The notes under the pieces: generated by a model | Databases searched by the model: none | Seen by the model: the letters and a program-made list of their open reading frames with translations, nothing else | Told to the model about the DNA's origin: nothing | NCBI GenBank assembly: GCA_022826645.1 | Contig: JAJDUM010000072.1 | Coordinates: 1-34,954 of the forward strand | Source: Candidatus Poribacteria bacterium | Lineage (GTDB): Bacteria > Poribacteria > WGA-4E > PCPOR2b | Direction of reading: 5' to 3' | Length of the DNA: 34,954 nt | Shown here: positions 1 to 8,019 of the stretch, piece after piece | How positions within the stretch are numbered: position 1 is the stretch's first letter | How the letters are laid out: the number at the start of each line of letters is the position of its first letter | Position numbers and translations under genes: made by a program

Positions 1-1
1 C

Positions 2-301
2 CAATGGGCGTTTGCTCGCCTCCAATCTATGATATGCTACAAAGCGGAACTCGTGGGGCTGACAGTCAAGTTTGTATCAGAGGCATACACAAGCCAAACC
101 TGTCCAAAATGTGGGAATCGAAAGAAACCCACCAACCGCAACTATCACTGCAATCATTGTGGTTTTGAGTATCATAGAGATGGTGTTGGTGCTATCAATA
201 TCTGGAACAAAGTATCGGGATTCATCCTGAGTCCCGTAGTTGGGGTCATGGCGTCCCCGATAGGTGTAAGGTTTCACCCACACCTATGTAAATCCGGCTA
301 A
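2..301 (+). CDS. tnpB: TnpB (IS200/IS605-family OrfB), C-terminal part, cut by window edge
   Basis: This is the C-terminal ~100 residues of a TnpB RNA-guided nuclease. The frame is open back to base 2, so the gene starts outside the window; the internal ATG at 29 is not its start. Visible are the YTSQTCPKCG and CNHCGFEYHRD halves of the four-Cys zinc finger and the HRDGVGAINI segment that carries the last RuvC acidic residue. TnpB proteins use a right-end-derived RNA to cut DNA and favour retention of IS200/IS605 elements. No TnpA can be seen, and whether the missing N-terminus is intact is unknown. The family call is firm. Confidence 0.93.
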   Translation, partial: QWAFARLQSMICYKAELVGLTVKFVSEAYTSQTCPKCGNRKKPTNRNYHCNHCGFEYHRDGVGAINIWNKVSGFILSPVVGVMASPIGVRFHPHLCKSG

Positions 302-310
302 AAACAGCGG

Positions 311-347
311 ATAAGAATCCCAATCCTTTAGGGTTGGGAGTACGTCA
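311..347 (+). mobile_element. Right-end hairpin of the IS605-type element (probable 3' end of its guide RNA scaffold)
   Basis: Ten bases after the tnpB stop is a stem CCCAATCC (319-326), loop TTTA, GGGTTGGG (331-338): eight pairs including one T.G wobble. It is followed by AGTACGTCA. A short imperfect hairpin just downstream of tnpB is the usual right end of IS605/IS1341 elements and forms the 3' part of the omega RNA. The exact element boundary is inferred. Confidence 0.7.
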
Positions 348-390
348 ATCAAACACAAGACCTGCCCCTACTGAGATCAATAATCGTAGG

Positions 391-407
391 TCGGGCATCT
401 TGCCCGA
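391..407. repeat. Dispersed hairpin (GTAGG + TCGGGCA..TGCCCGA)
   Basis: TCGGGCA / TGCCCGA is a 7-bp perfect dyad with a 3-base loop, preceded by GTAGG. Similar GTAGG-headed hairpins occur at 22191-22213 and around 27305, so this is one of a dispersed family. It lies downstream of the SDR gene (which ends at 442 on the minus strand) and might help end that transcript, though no T-tract follows on that strand. Nothing else is seen in 348-441. Confidence 0.5.
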
Positions 408-441
408 CTGATAACAATCCGCATCTCCCCTAAAAGATTGG

Positions 442-1275
442 CTATCCTTGCGATCGGTTGATCTCTAATTCCGTCATCATCCGCAGATTCAACAGATGGG
501 TCATAGTTCCCCCCGCGGCTGGAATCAATCTTCCCGTGTCGTATATCTTCATTGCGGCGATGGTGGCATACGCGATGTCTTCCGGCTGCCCCGGTCTAAC
601 CATAAAGACATATCCCTTTCTCGAGGCCTCCTCATAATCTGGGATGCGGATCCGCGATAGATCTGTGTCGATAACGCCCGCCTCAATGCCGTTGACTTTA
701 ATTCCTTCCTCTGCCAACCGGCCCGCATAGACCTTCATACCCATCTCCAAGCCAGCTTTGGAGATGCAGTAGGCAGCGCGGTTGTCGGACGCGAGCGAGT
801 CTGAAATGGATAGGGTGTAAACAATACATCCACGGATTCCTTCAGCGATCATATAGTTTGCAACCCGTTGCGTCAAAAAGTGCGGTGCCTTGAGATTGGT
901 CTGAATGAGGATATCGAAATCTTCTTCGGATTCTTCGAGGATATCGGCGATTCGCGTAATACCCGCGTTGTTGACCAGAATATCGACCCTGCCGAAGGCG
1001 TCTACTGCCGTAGCAAGCAATTTCTCGTGCTGTGCAAGATCGCTAACATCCGCTTGTAGGATAACCGCCTTCCGCCCCAGTTTTTCAATTTCAGTCTTCA
1101 CTTCCTCCGCCGCTTCACGGTTACGGTTATAATTAATAAGGACATCCGTCCCCTGCCGTGCGAGTTCAATGGCAATTGCCCTTCCAATCCCTCGGCTTGA
1201 ACCGGTAACAATTGCGCTTTTGCCCTCCAGCGAAACGTCTGTTGCGAAAAATCCAAGATCTTGCTCTGACGACAT
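442..1275 (-). CDS. SDR-family NAD(P)-dependent oxidoreductase (3-ketoacyl-ACP-reductase-like)
   Basis: A classical short-chain dehydrogenase/reductase of 277 residues. It has the Rossmann motif TGSSRGIG (24-31), NNAG (102-105), and the catalytic Ser156, Tyr169 and Lys173 in YCISK. Length and motif spacing are normal for FabG-like enzymes, but the substrate cannot be read from the sequence. Its ATG has a good ribosome-binding site (AGGAGG, about 6 bases upstream). It is the last gene of a leftward operon and starts 14 bp after the der stop. FabG proper is possible, but no other fatty-acid genes are nearby, so a specialised reductase is equally likely. Confidence 0.9.
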   Translation of the reverse strand: MSSEQDLGFFATDVSLEGKSAIVTGSSRGIGRAIAIELARQGTDVLINYNRNREAAEEVKTEIEKLGRKAVILQADVSDLAQHEKLLATAVDAFGRVDILVNNAGITRIADILEESEEDFDILIQTNLKAPHFLTQRVANYMIAEGIRGCIVYTLSISDSLASDNRAAYCISKAGLEMGMKVYAGRLAEEGIKVNGIEAGVIDTDLSRIRIPDYEEASRKGYVFMVRPGQPEDIAYATIAAMKIYDTGRLIPAAGGTMTHLLNLRMMTELEINRSQG

Positions 1276-1289
1276 ACTATCCTCCTGTT

Positions 1290-2687
1290 TTACGCCCTAC
1301 GTTTTCTCGCAGCGGCAGATCTTCGGTCTCCTTCTTTCCGCTTGTTGCGGGGATTTGCTTCTAACTTGGCATTAGCAGACCGATAGTAAATCCGTAATGG
1401 TGTCCCACTAAATCCGAATGCCTCACGGATACCGTTCATCAAATAGGCTTCATAGTGAGGCTGAATCTTATCTGCATGACGCGCAAAAAGTAAAAACGTC
1501 GGCGGTTGGGTCTTAATCTGTGTCATATATTTCAGAGACGGGCGCACACCGCCAGAGCGTGGGGGTTGATGAGCGTTTTTAAGGTGTGCAAGCAGATTGT
1601 TTAACTCGTGTGTGGAGACGCTGGTTGAATATTCACGATGGATGGTAAGTGTCAGGTCGAGCAACTTCATCACGCGCAGATCCGTGAGCGCTGAAACAAA
1701 TAGCATTGGGACATAGAACAGCTGCGGCATCTGACGACGGATTGATTCAACAAACTGATTGAAGGTGGAGTTATCTTTTGCAATTAAATCCCATTTGTTG
1801 ACCGCTAAGATGCACGGTTTACCCTGTCTGGCGATGTAGCTGCCGATGGTTTTATCTTGATGCGCAATCTCACGGGTGGCATCAACAACGAGCCATGAGA
1901 TATCGCTCTTGCGAATGCTACGGATGGCGCGTTGGACGGTCGATTGTTCAAGTTCGCTATTAATGGCGGTTCTCCTACGCATCCCTGCCGTGTCAATTAG
2001 CTCAAACGGCACGGTGTCATGGGTAAAACTGATATTTACAGCATCGCGCGTTGTACCGGGACGCTCATCGACAATCATCCGATCCTCGCCGAGAATTGCG
2101 TTGATGAGAGATGATTTGCCCGCATTTGGGCGACCGACAATAGCAATTTTGATCGGTTCAGTAACAGCGTCGGGATTTTCAGTCTCTGCCTCCGGCATGG
2201 CAAACACAACTTCGTCAAGGAGAACATTAATCCCCATGTTCTGTGCACATGAGGTAAAAAAAGGTTCCCCAAGTGCAAGCTGGTAAAACTCTGTTCCCTC
2301 AGTTTCCAACCGAGCGTTATCCGCTTTATTGACGACAACAAAAATCTCTTTGTCTGTTTTTCGCAACATGTCTGCGATAAGCAAATCATGCGGCATGATT
2401 CCCGTCTGTGCGTCAACGACAAACAGGATAACTGTTGCCTCGTTCAAGGCTATGTCGACCTGCCACTGCACATTGTCGATAAGGTGATCTTCCGGATCGA
2501 GATCTAATCCACCGGTATCCACGATGGTAAAGTGACCGTTATCCCACTCGACATCGGCGTAAATCCTGTCCCGTGTCACACCCGGCTGATCGTGGACGAC
2601 AGCAATCCGCTCTTTTGCAATCAGATTGAAGAGGGAAGATTTGCCTACGTTGGGCCTTCCAACGATTGCTACAATTGGTTGTGTCAT
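1290..2687 (-). CDS. der: Ribosome biogenesis GTPase Der (EngA)
   Basis: Der is the tandem-GTPase needed for assembly of the 50S ribosomal subunit. Both G domains are clear: P-loops GRPNVGKSS (10-18) and GRPNAGKSS (185-193), DTGG and DTAG switch-II motifs, and base-recognition motifs NKAD (120-123) and NKWD in the second domain. A KH-like C-terminal domain and a basic Arg/Lys-rich tail follow. At 465 residues the length is standard. The start ATG has an AAGGAGG site about 10 bases upstream. It is 22 bp downstream of the DUF58 gene and 14 bp upstream of the SDR gene, so the three are probably cotranscribed. Confidence 0.97.
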   Translation of the reverse strand: MTQPIVAIVGRPNVGKSSLFNLIAKERIAVVHDQPGVTRDRIYADVEWDNGHFTIVDTGGLDLDPEDHLIDNVQWQVDIALNEATVILFVVDAQTGIMPHDLLIADMLRKTDKEIFVVVNKADNARLETEGTEFYQLALGEPFFTSCAQNMGINVLLDEVVFAMPEAETENPDAVTEPIKIAIVGRPNAGKSSLINAILGEDRMIVDERPGTTRDAVNISFTHDTVPFELIDTAGMRRRTAINSELEQSTVQRAIRSIRKSDISWLVVDATREIAHQDKTIGSYIARQGKPCILAVNKWDLIAKDNSTFNQFVESIRRQMPQLFYVPMLFVSALTDLRVMKLLDLTLTIHREYSTSVSTHELNNLLAHLKNAHQPPRSGGVRPSLKYMTQIKTQPPTFLLFARHADKIQPHYEAYLMNGIREAFGFSGTPLRIYYRSANAKLEANPRNKRKEGDRRSAAARKRRA

Positions 2688-2709
2688 GAGTTATTCCCTC
2701 CTTTCCTTA

Positions 2710-3582
2710 CTAAATAAAGCCACTCTGTCGTAGGTCTCGCAGAATGAACTGTTCAATGGGTGTTTGTTGATTCATACGGATATACGTCACGCCACGATTC
2801 AGGCAATACCGTTTCAAATTTTCGCAAAATGCGTTCAACCGCTCGGTGTAGCCCATGAGTGCCTGTTCGTTGACGGTGATCTCTTTAGACTGTCCCGTTT
2901 CCGCATCCGCTAACTGTAACTCACCTGAAAGTCGCGGGTGTATCTCCTCATCGCTGAGGAGGTGGATCAGCGTTAAGTCGAAACTTCGCGAGAGAAGCCG
3001 CTTAATGCTTGTTTCATAACCATCCATGTCCCAAAAGTCAGAGATGATAATGCCAACACCATGTCCCTTTGTTTCGGTGAGAAAGCGCTGTAGGCACGCC
3101 GTCAGATGCGTTTCTGCACCCACCGCAATGCCCTCTATCCCTTGTGACACCTTTGGAAACTGCGCTTTTCCGTACGTAGCGGGAACGATCGGGTTCAATT
3201 GATCTGAGAACGTATAAACAGAGACGCGATCAAAACTGATTAAACCGATATAGCTCAGTGCCGCCCCAACCCGCTTGGCACACTCTAATTTCGTAGGCTG
3301 CCCGAAATCCATTGAGGTGCTATTATCGATCAGGATAAAGATTGGAAGGTCCTCTTCCGCGTTGAACAATTTAAGAAAGAGTCTATCCAAGCGGGCATAG
3401 ACGTTCCAGTCAATATGGCGTAGATCATCACCAAGCTCATAGGTGCGGTAATCCGCAAATTCAACGCTCGCGCCCCGGTTGAGGCCGCGTCGTTCGCCTT
3501 TGAACTTCCCCCGAAATACATTTTCGGAACGAATTTGGAAGCGGGTAATCTGTTTGAGAAAATTGGCGTCTAAGAGGGGCAT
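2710..3582 (-). CDS. DUF58 domain-containing protein (von Willebrand A-like fold)
   Basis: A 290-residue cytosolic protein. It has the DUF58 signature near residues 33-65 (GLNRGASVEFADYRTYELGD then LRHIDWNVYAR) and a VWA-type metal-ion motif DNSTSMD (86-92). The family usually sits beside MoxR AAA+ ATPases and membrane VWA proteins and is thought to act in chaperone-like assembly. No MoxR gene is visible here; the neighbour is der. It is the first gene of the DUF58-der-SDR operon. The site upstream of its ATG (GGGAAAACC) is a weak ribosome-binding site, so the start is likely but not certain. Confidence 0.9.
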   Translation of the reverse strand: MPLLDANFLKQITRFQIRSENVFRGKFKGERRGLNRGASVEFADYRTYELGDDLRHIDWNVYARLDRLFLKLFNAEEDLPIFILIDNSTSMDFGQPTKLECAKRVGAALSYIGLISFDRVSVYTFSDQLNPIVPATYGKAQFPKVSQGIEGIAVGAETHLTACLQRFLTETKGHGVGIIISDFWDMDGYETSIKRLLSRSFDLTLIHLLSDEEIHPRLSGELQLADAETGQSKEITVNEQALMGYTERLNAFCENLKRYCLNRGVTYIRMNQQTPIEQFILRDLRQSGFI

Positions 3583-3790
3583 TGGTTTTCCCTATATAAA
3601 CAGTTACGAACAACTGAGGTCGCCACTAAAGGCAACAGCATACTATTTTACCAGACGCTTACTTAAACTGCCAGACAAATGTCCGAGCACAAAAGATTTC
3701 CCCTATGCTATCATACTTTCCCGCGCAACAAAGTCACCTGAGGGGTGCTCCAATAATAGATTGTCCCTCTCTATCAACCTTAATTTTGAC

Positions 3791-3850
3791 TTGCAACTGC
3801 CCATAAAATGTGGTATATTTTTCGAACCTTTTTGCAGCAAGTTCGAAAAA
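3791..3850 (+). promoter_or_regulatory. Probable promoter of tRNA operon with operator-like dyad over the start site
   Basis: TTGCAA (3791-3796), 17 bp, TATATT (3814-3819) fits a sigma70 promoter with a predicted start near 3826. A perfect 10-bp inverted repeat, TTTTTCGAAC (3818-3827) and GTTCGAAAAA (3841-3850), overlaps the start region. It could be an operator, or a 5' RNA hairpin with a 13-base loop. The promoter is read from hexamers only. Confidence 0.55.
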
Positions 3851-3903
3851 AAGACGGGCGTAGCAGGGCCCGGTTAATGTATTCCGATCAAAATATCCGG
3901 AAG

Positions 3904-3937
3904 GGTGGAAGATCAAATCTTTTCCACCTTATTTTTT
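3904..3937 (+). terminator. Terminator-like hairpin in the tRNA operon leader (possible attenuator)
   Basis: GGTGGAAGAT (3904-3913), loop CAA, ATC-TT-TTCCACC (3917-3928) forms a 10-bp stem with a two-base bulge, followed by TTATTTTTT. It looks like an intrinsic terminator but lies 12 bp before the first tRNA, which leaves no room for another promoter between them. Either readthrough is regulated or a ~110-nt leader RNA is released. Confidence 0.6.
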
Positions 3938-3949
3938 CGCCTTCTGTAT

Positions 3950-4026
3950 GCGCCCGTAGCTCAGTTGGATAGAGCACCTGACTTCTAATCAGGTGGTCGC
4001 AGGTTCGAATCCTGCCGGGCGTGCCA
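3950..4026 (+). tRNA. tRNA-Arg (TCT)
   Basis: Complete cloverleaf. Acceptor GCGCCCG pairs with CGGGCGT (first pair G.U), anticodon loop CTTCTAA on a CCTGA/TCAGG-type stem gives anticodon TCT, T-loop TTCGAAT, discriminator G. The CCA end is encoded (4024-4026), unlike in the next two tRNAs. Confidence 0.96.
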
Positions 4027-4036
4027 AACCCTTTAT

Positions 4037-4110
4037 GGTGGATGTAGCTCAGTCGGTAGAGCGCTTGACTGTGGATCAAGTGGTCGTGGGTTCAAATCCC
4101 ATCATCCACC
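4037..4110 (+). tRNA. tRNA-His (GTG)
   Basis: Acceptor GTGGATG (4038-4044) pairs with CATCCAC (4103-4109), with the histidine-specific extra G-1 (4037) opposite C73 (4110). The anticodon loop CTGTGGA gives GTG. CCA is not encoded. Confidence 0.96.
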
Positions 4111-4118
4111 CCTTTTGT

Positions 4119-4194
<76 letters not shown>

Positions 4195-4309
4195 TCGCTG
4201 CAAAAATAGAGCCGCTTCTGTGGTATAGAGGGCGTACCCCGTATAACACTTTGACGAGGAAATCAGGGAGACCAAAGATTCAAACCCTCTTGATTCAACT
4301 CGTAGCTCG

Positions 4310-4341
4310 GTAATCCTACTAAATAAGGGTTACAGTTTTTT
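4310..4341 (+). terminator. Intrinsic terminator between the two tRNA groups
   Basis: GTAATCC (4310-4316), 10-base loop, GGGTTAC (4327-4333) form a 7-bp stem with one G.T pair, followed after two bases by six T. It would end the Arg-His-Pro transcript. No clear promoter was found for the second group downstream, so some readthrough may be needed. The rest of 4194-4378 contains only a weak tRNA-like remnant. Confidence 0.6.
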
Positions 4342-4378
4342 CTACATTTTAATCTTGCTGCAGTCAAGTTAGCAAAAT

Positions 4379-4452
4379 GCGTCCGTAGTTCAATTGGATA
4401 GAGCAATAGACTTCGGATCTATAAGTTGGGGGTTCGAGTCCCTCCGGGCGCG
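4379..4452 (+). tRNA. tRNA-Arg (TCG)
   Basis: Acceptor GCGTCCG pairs with CGGGCGC (one U.G pair), discriminator G. The anticodon loop CTTCGGA on stem ATAGA/TCTAT gives TCG. CCA is not encoded. Confidence 0.95.
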
Positions 4453-4462
4453 CTTTTCTTCT

Positions 4463-4539
4463 GCGCCGTTAGCTCAACCAGGCAGAGCATCTGACTCTTA
4501 ATCAGGCGGTTGAAGGTTCGATTCCTTCACGGCGCACCA
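4463..4539 (+). tRNA. tRNA-Lys (CTT)
   Basis: Acceptor GCGCCGT pairs with ACGGCGC, discriminator A. The anticodon loop CTCTTAA on a CTGA/TCAG stem gives CTT. CCA is encoded at 4537-4539. Confidence 0.95.
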
Positions 4540-4548
4540 TTTTGACGT

Positions 4549-4632
4549 GGGCGGGTGTTGGAATCGGTAGACAAGATAGATTTAGGATCTATTGGGGTTT
4601 TCCCCGTGAGGGTTCAAGTCCCTCCTCGCCCA
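4549..4632 (+). tRNA. tRNA-Leu (TAG)
   Basis: Class II tRNA with a long variable arm (GGGG TTTT CCCC type). Acceptor GGGCGGG pairs with CTCGCCC (one G.U), discriminator A. The anticodon loop TTTAGGA gives TAG. CCA is not encoded. It ends only 35 bp before the trigger factor start codon. Confidence 0.94.
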
Positions 4633-4667
4633 TCAAACGCCTTTTCTGATATAATTTGGAGGTCTAC

Positions 4668-5969
4668 TTGAAGGTCGAAGTTGAAAAGCTGGGAAACAGT
4701 CAGGTACGTATGCGCGTTGAAATTGCCGCTGAAGAAGTCACCCAAGAGCTTGAGCGTAACTGCCAGGATTTGCGAAGCAAAGTTTCAGTTCCCGGCTTTC
4801 GCAAAGGAAAAGTTCCCCTTAGTATTCTTAAATCACGATTTGCAGAGCACCTCAAAGCCGAAGCCATCCAAAATCTCGTCCCACCCGCCTATGAACAGGC
4901 TCTAATCTCTGAACGGCTGATTCCCTTGGGCAACCTTGAACTCTCGCCGCCCATGCATCAGATGGAATTGAAAGAAGACCAGCCGCTTGTCTTTGAAGCA
5001 ACCCTGGATGTCAAGCCTGATTTTGTCCTCCCTGAATATGAAGATTTAACCATTGATAAATCGCCTCCCAATGTTCCGCGTGAAGAAGTGGATGAGTATA
5101 TTGAGCGGCTGCAGGAACAGTTCGCAACCTACGTTCCGCTTGAAGTGGACCGTTCGGTCGAGGAAAGCGACTCAGTGCGGATTGACTGGGAGTGCCTTGT
5201 CGATGGCACGCCGATCACCGATGGAAGCAAACAGGATGCGGATATCGACATTGGCAAGGGAATGCTGCTACCAGCGGTTGAGGCTGAGGTAATCGGTATG
5301 TCTGTGGATGAGAGCCGGCAAATTGAAATGGATTTCGATGATGATCATGAAAATCCCGAGCTTGCTGGCAAACATGCCATTTTTAATGTAGCACTCCGCG
5401 CAATTACAGAGAAACAGCTGCCGTCCCTTGATGACGAATTTGCAAAAGATTTGGAATACGAAAATTATGAACAACTCAGGGGCGCGATCTGGAATAATCT
5501 TGTTGAGGAGCAGAAGGCAATCCACAATCAGCGTCAGCGAGAAGATATCCTTGAACAGCTAATTGAAAAAACGGCAATTGATATTCCTGACTCTATTGTT
5601 GACCAGCATGTGCAGCAGACGATTCAAAATATTCTCCAACGATTAAGGGGTGAAGGTCAAACTCCTGAACAAGCGGGAATAGATATGGAAAAGCTGCCCA
5701 CGGAGCTGCGCGAAGATGCAATCAAACAAACAAAGCAAGCGTGGATGTTTGATGTCATTGCTGAACGCGAGAATATTAGGGTCACGGACGATGAGTTGGA
5801 TATAGAGATTCGGCGCATCGCTGAACAGCAGAATCGAGATCCTCAAAAATATACGAGTTTGTTGCGCGAGAGTAATCGTTTGGAGGAGTTTCGAGACACA
5901 CTGCGGAATGACAAGGTCTACCGCCTTCTGATTCAACGTGCTTCTGCCAAACAGTCTCTGATTATTTGA
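4668..5969 (+). CDS. tig: Trigger factor (ribosome-associated chaperone, prolyl isomerase)
   Basis: Trigger factor binds the ribosome exit tunnel and shields nascent chains. The ribosome-docking signature GFRKGKVP is at residues 43-50, exactly where the family has it. An FKBP-like domain (about 155-245) and a long helical C-terminal substrate-binding part follow. I start it at TTG 4668, which has GGAGG at 4658-4662 five bases upstream and gives [12 protein letters not shown], matching family N-termini. The in-frame TTG at 4656 overlaps that site and is unlikely. The protein has 433 residues. It is the first protein gene of a quality-control operon with clpP, clpX and lon, and may be cotranscribed with the tRNAs. 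Confidence 0.96.
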   Translation: MKVEVEKLGNSQVRMRVEIAAEEVTQELERNCQDLRSKVSVPGFRKGKVPLSILKSRFAEHLKAEAIQNLVPPAYEQALISERLIPLGNLELSPPMHQMELKEDQPLVFEATLDVKPDFVLPEYEDLTIDKSPPNVPREEVDEYIERLQEQFATYVPLEVDRSVEESDSVRIDWECLVDGTPITDGSKQDADIDIGKGMLLPAVEAEVIGMSVDESRQIEMDFDDDHENPELAGKHAIFNVALRAITEKQLPSLDDEFAKDLEYENYEQLRGAIWNNLVEEQKAIHNQRQREDILEQLIEKTAIDIPDSIVDQHVQQTIQNILQRLRGEGQTPEQAGIDMEKLPTELREDAIKQTKQAWMFDVIAERENIRVTDDELDIEIRRIAEQQNRDPQKYTSLLRESNRLEEFRDTLRNDKVYRLLIQRASAKQSLII

Positions 5970-6013
5970 TAATAAAAAAGGTATCCCGTCAGGGATTGAG
6001 GAGAACTATTAGC

Positions 6014-6625
6014 ATGAATCTTGTTCCGATTGTTGTGGAACAAACAAGTCGCGGCGAGCGCTCTTACGATATTTACTCGCGACTGCTTCGAGATCGAATC
6101 ATTATGGTTGGATCGGTAATTGATGATAGTGTTGCGAATAGTGTCATGGCGCAGATGCTCTTTTTAGAGAGCGATAATCCCGATACGGATATTATACTTT
6201 ACCTAAATACGTTAGGCGGATCTGTGCCGGCTGGTTTAGCAATCTATGATACGATGCAGTATATTAGACCTGATGTGCAAACGTGGTGTGTCGGGCAAGC
6301 CTACAGCATGGGGGCGGTCCTGCTTGCCGGTGGCACAAGTGGAAAACGGTATGCCCTGCCACACTCGACTACCCTGATTCATCAACCTATGACTACAGGT
6401 ATCAGCGGTCAGGCATCTGATATTGATATTCATGCCAAAGAGATCCTTCGGACCCGTGAAGAATTATACACGATCTTGGCAGAGCACACGGGACAATCGC
6501 CTGACAAAATTCAGGCGGATGCAGACCGCGACTTTTATATGACAGCCCAAGAGGCGCTCGAATACGGTCTTATCGATTCAATCGCTTCCCGCCGATCCAC
6601 CGAGGAAGTTGAGGATGACACCTAG
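6014..6625 (+). CDS. clpP: ATP-dependent Clp protease proteolytic subunit
   Basis: ClpP forms the barrel-shaped serine peptidase that degrades proteins unfolded by ClpX. The catalytic triad is visible: Ser98 in [13 protein letters not shown], His123 in LIHQPM, and Asp at about 173 in DRDFYM. The start is ATG 6014, giving [19 protein letters not shown], the standard ClpP N-terminus, with GAGGAG about 10 bases upstream. An upstream in-frame start at 5966 overlaps tig and is unlikely. The protein has 203 residues, normal length. It lies 44 bp after tig and 69 bp before clpX. Confidence 0.97.
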   Translation: MNLVPIVVEQTSRGERSYDIYSRLLRDRIIMVGSVIDDSVANSVMAQMLFLESDNPDTDIILYLNTLGGSVPAGLAIYDTMQYIRPDVQTWCVGQAYSMGAVLLAGGTSGKRYALPHSTTLIHQPMTTGISGQASDIDIHAKEILRTREELYTILAEHTGQSPDKIQADADRDFYMTAQEALEYGLIDSIASRRSTEEVEDDT

Positions 6626-6694
6626 TGTGCATAAGCGGGTCATAAATACATAAACTGATATTGTAGTCATCATTGGACAACTTTGGAGATTTAC

Positions 6695-7966
6695 ATGCAG
6701 GATATTATTGATCAACAGCGGTGCTCCTTTTGCGATAAGAGCCAGGAGGAGGTACGCAAGCTTATTGCAAGCCCTATCGGGGCCGGTGTGTATGTTTGCG
6801 ATGAGTGTGTTGAATTATGCAACGATATTTTAGCTGATCTGTATGAAGTGGAGGAAGAAGAAGAATATACTGAAACTTCAGATTCCTTATCTCTTCCTCA
6901 TCCTTCTGAAATTAAGGCGCAGCTTGATAAATATGTCATTGGTCAGGATGAAGCAAAGAAAATTCTTTCCGTCGCCGTCTATAATCACTACAAAAAATTA
7001 CAATTTCATACGGATTCAGATGTCGAATTAGAAAAAAGTAATATCCTGTTGATCGGTCCCACAGGCACCGGTAAAACCCTTCTGGCACAAACTTTAGCAC
7101 GCATTCTAAACGTGCCTTTTGCTATCACCGACGCAACAACCCTGACGGAAGCTGGATATGTGGGCGAAGATGTTGAAAATATCATCCTGAAGCTGGTCCA
7201 AGCCGCAGAAGGTGATATCACCCGTGCAGAGCAAGGAATTATTTATATCGACGAGATCGACAAGATTAGCCGCAAATCCGAAAACCCCTCGATTACGAGG
7301 GACGTTTCGGGAGAAGGTGTTCAGCAAGCTCTATTAAAAATCCTTGAAGGAAAAACAGCGAATGTTCCCCCGCAGGGAGGGCGCAAACACCCGCATCAGG
7401 AATTGATTGAAGTAGATACTTCTAAAGTTCTGTTTATATGCGGTGGGACCTTTGTGGGGCTTGACAAAATTATCGAACAGCGTACTGGACACCAAGGCTT
7501 AGGATTTGGATCCTCGGTGCAAGCGAAGAGCGAAAGGAAGATTCACGAAATCCTTGCACAGGTCGCCCCGAAAGATTTGATTCAGTACGGTTTCATCCCA
7601 GAGTTTGTCGGACGTCTACCTGTCGCTGCGGTGCTGCACGATCTTGACGAATCGGCTTTAACCCAGATTTTGACCGAACCGCAAAACGCCCTGATAAAAC
7701 AGTATACCCAACTGCTTCATTATGATAAAGTGTCTCTGCAGGTTGCGGACGATGCAATCAGGGCTATCGCCCAAGAAGCTATAAGGCGTGAAACAGGTGC
7801 GAGAGGGTTAAGAGCAATCTTGGAAAACTTGATGCTAGATATCATGTATGAAATACCATCTTCTCCTAAACTGGTCAAAGAATGCGTTATCACGGCGGAA
7901 TCTATTTTAGAAAATAAACCGCCGGTACTGGTTTATGAGGACGAACAAGAAGCTTTAACTGCCTAG
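6695..7966 (+). CDS. clpX: ATP-dependent Clp protease ATP-binding subunit ClpX
   Basis: ClpX is the AAA+ unfoldase partner of ClpP. The N-terminal four-Cys zinc-binding domain is intact (Cys10, 13, 35, 38). Walker A GPTGTGKT begins at residue 121, Walker B is [10 protein letters not shown], and the C-terminal part keeps the sensor-2 region ([11 protein letters not shown]). ATG 6695 has GGAG six bases upstream; the in-frame TTG at 6683 overlaps that site and is rejected. The protein has 423 residues. Its place right after clpP is the common bacterial arrangement. Confidence 0.97.
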   Translation: MQDIIDQQRCSFCDKSQEEVRKLIASPIGAGVYVCDECVELCNDILADLYEVEEEEEYTETSDSLSLPHPSEIKAQLDKYVIGQDEAKKILSVAVYNHYKKLQFHTDSDVELEKSNILLIGPTGTGKTLLAQTLARILNVPFAITDATTLTEAGYVGEDVENIILKLVQAAEGDITRAEQGIIYIDEIDKISRKSENPSITRDVSGEGVQQALLKILEGKTANVPPQGGRKHPHQELIEVDTSKVLFICGGTFVGLDKIIEQRTGHQGLGFGSSVQAKSERKIHEILAQVAPKDLIQYGFIPEFVGRLPVAAVLHDLDESALTQILTEPQNALIKQYTQLLHYDKVSLQVADDAIRAIAQEAIRRETGARGLRAILENLMLDIMYEIPSSPKLVKECVITAESILENKPPVLVYEDEQEALTA

Positions 7967-8019
7967 CAAATTAATAAATGGGCGAATTACGTATCGCGCA
8001 TACGTTCAAGGAGTTCATT

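Larger units (their letters stand above)
3583..3949. other. Intergenic region between divergent DUF58 operon and tRNA cluster
   Basis: This holds 367 bp without a credible protein gene. It contains a probable sigma70-type promoter pointing right, a perfect 10-bp dyad at its start point, and a terminator-like hairpin 12 bp before the first tRNA. These are listed separately. No clear promoter for the leftward DUF58 gene was found. Confidence 0.7.

Noticed and set aside
3888..4079. Small leftward protein over the tRNA genes
   Set aside because: It is only the reverse complement of tRNA-Arg and tRNA-His; the tRNA folds are complete.
4200..4300. Degenerate tRNA between tRNA-Pro and tRNA-Arg(TCG)
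   Set aside because: There are D-arm-like (GTGGTATAGAGG) and T-loop-like (ATTCAAAC) fragments, but neither the acceptor nor the T stem pairs and no anticodon arm forms.
4650..4655. TATAAT just before tig as a -10 box
   Set aside because: The start would fall at about 4662, inside the ribosome-binding site of the TTG start, and no -35 box is suitably placed.
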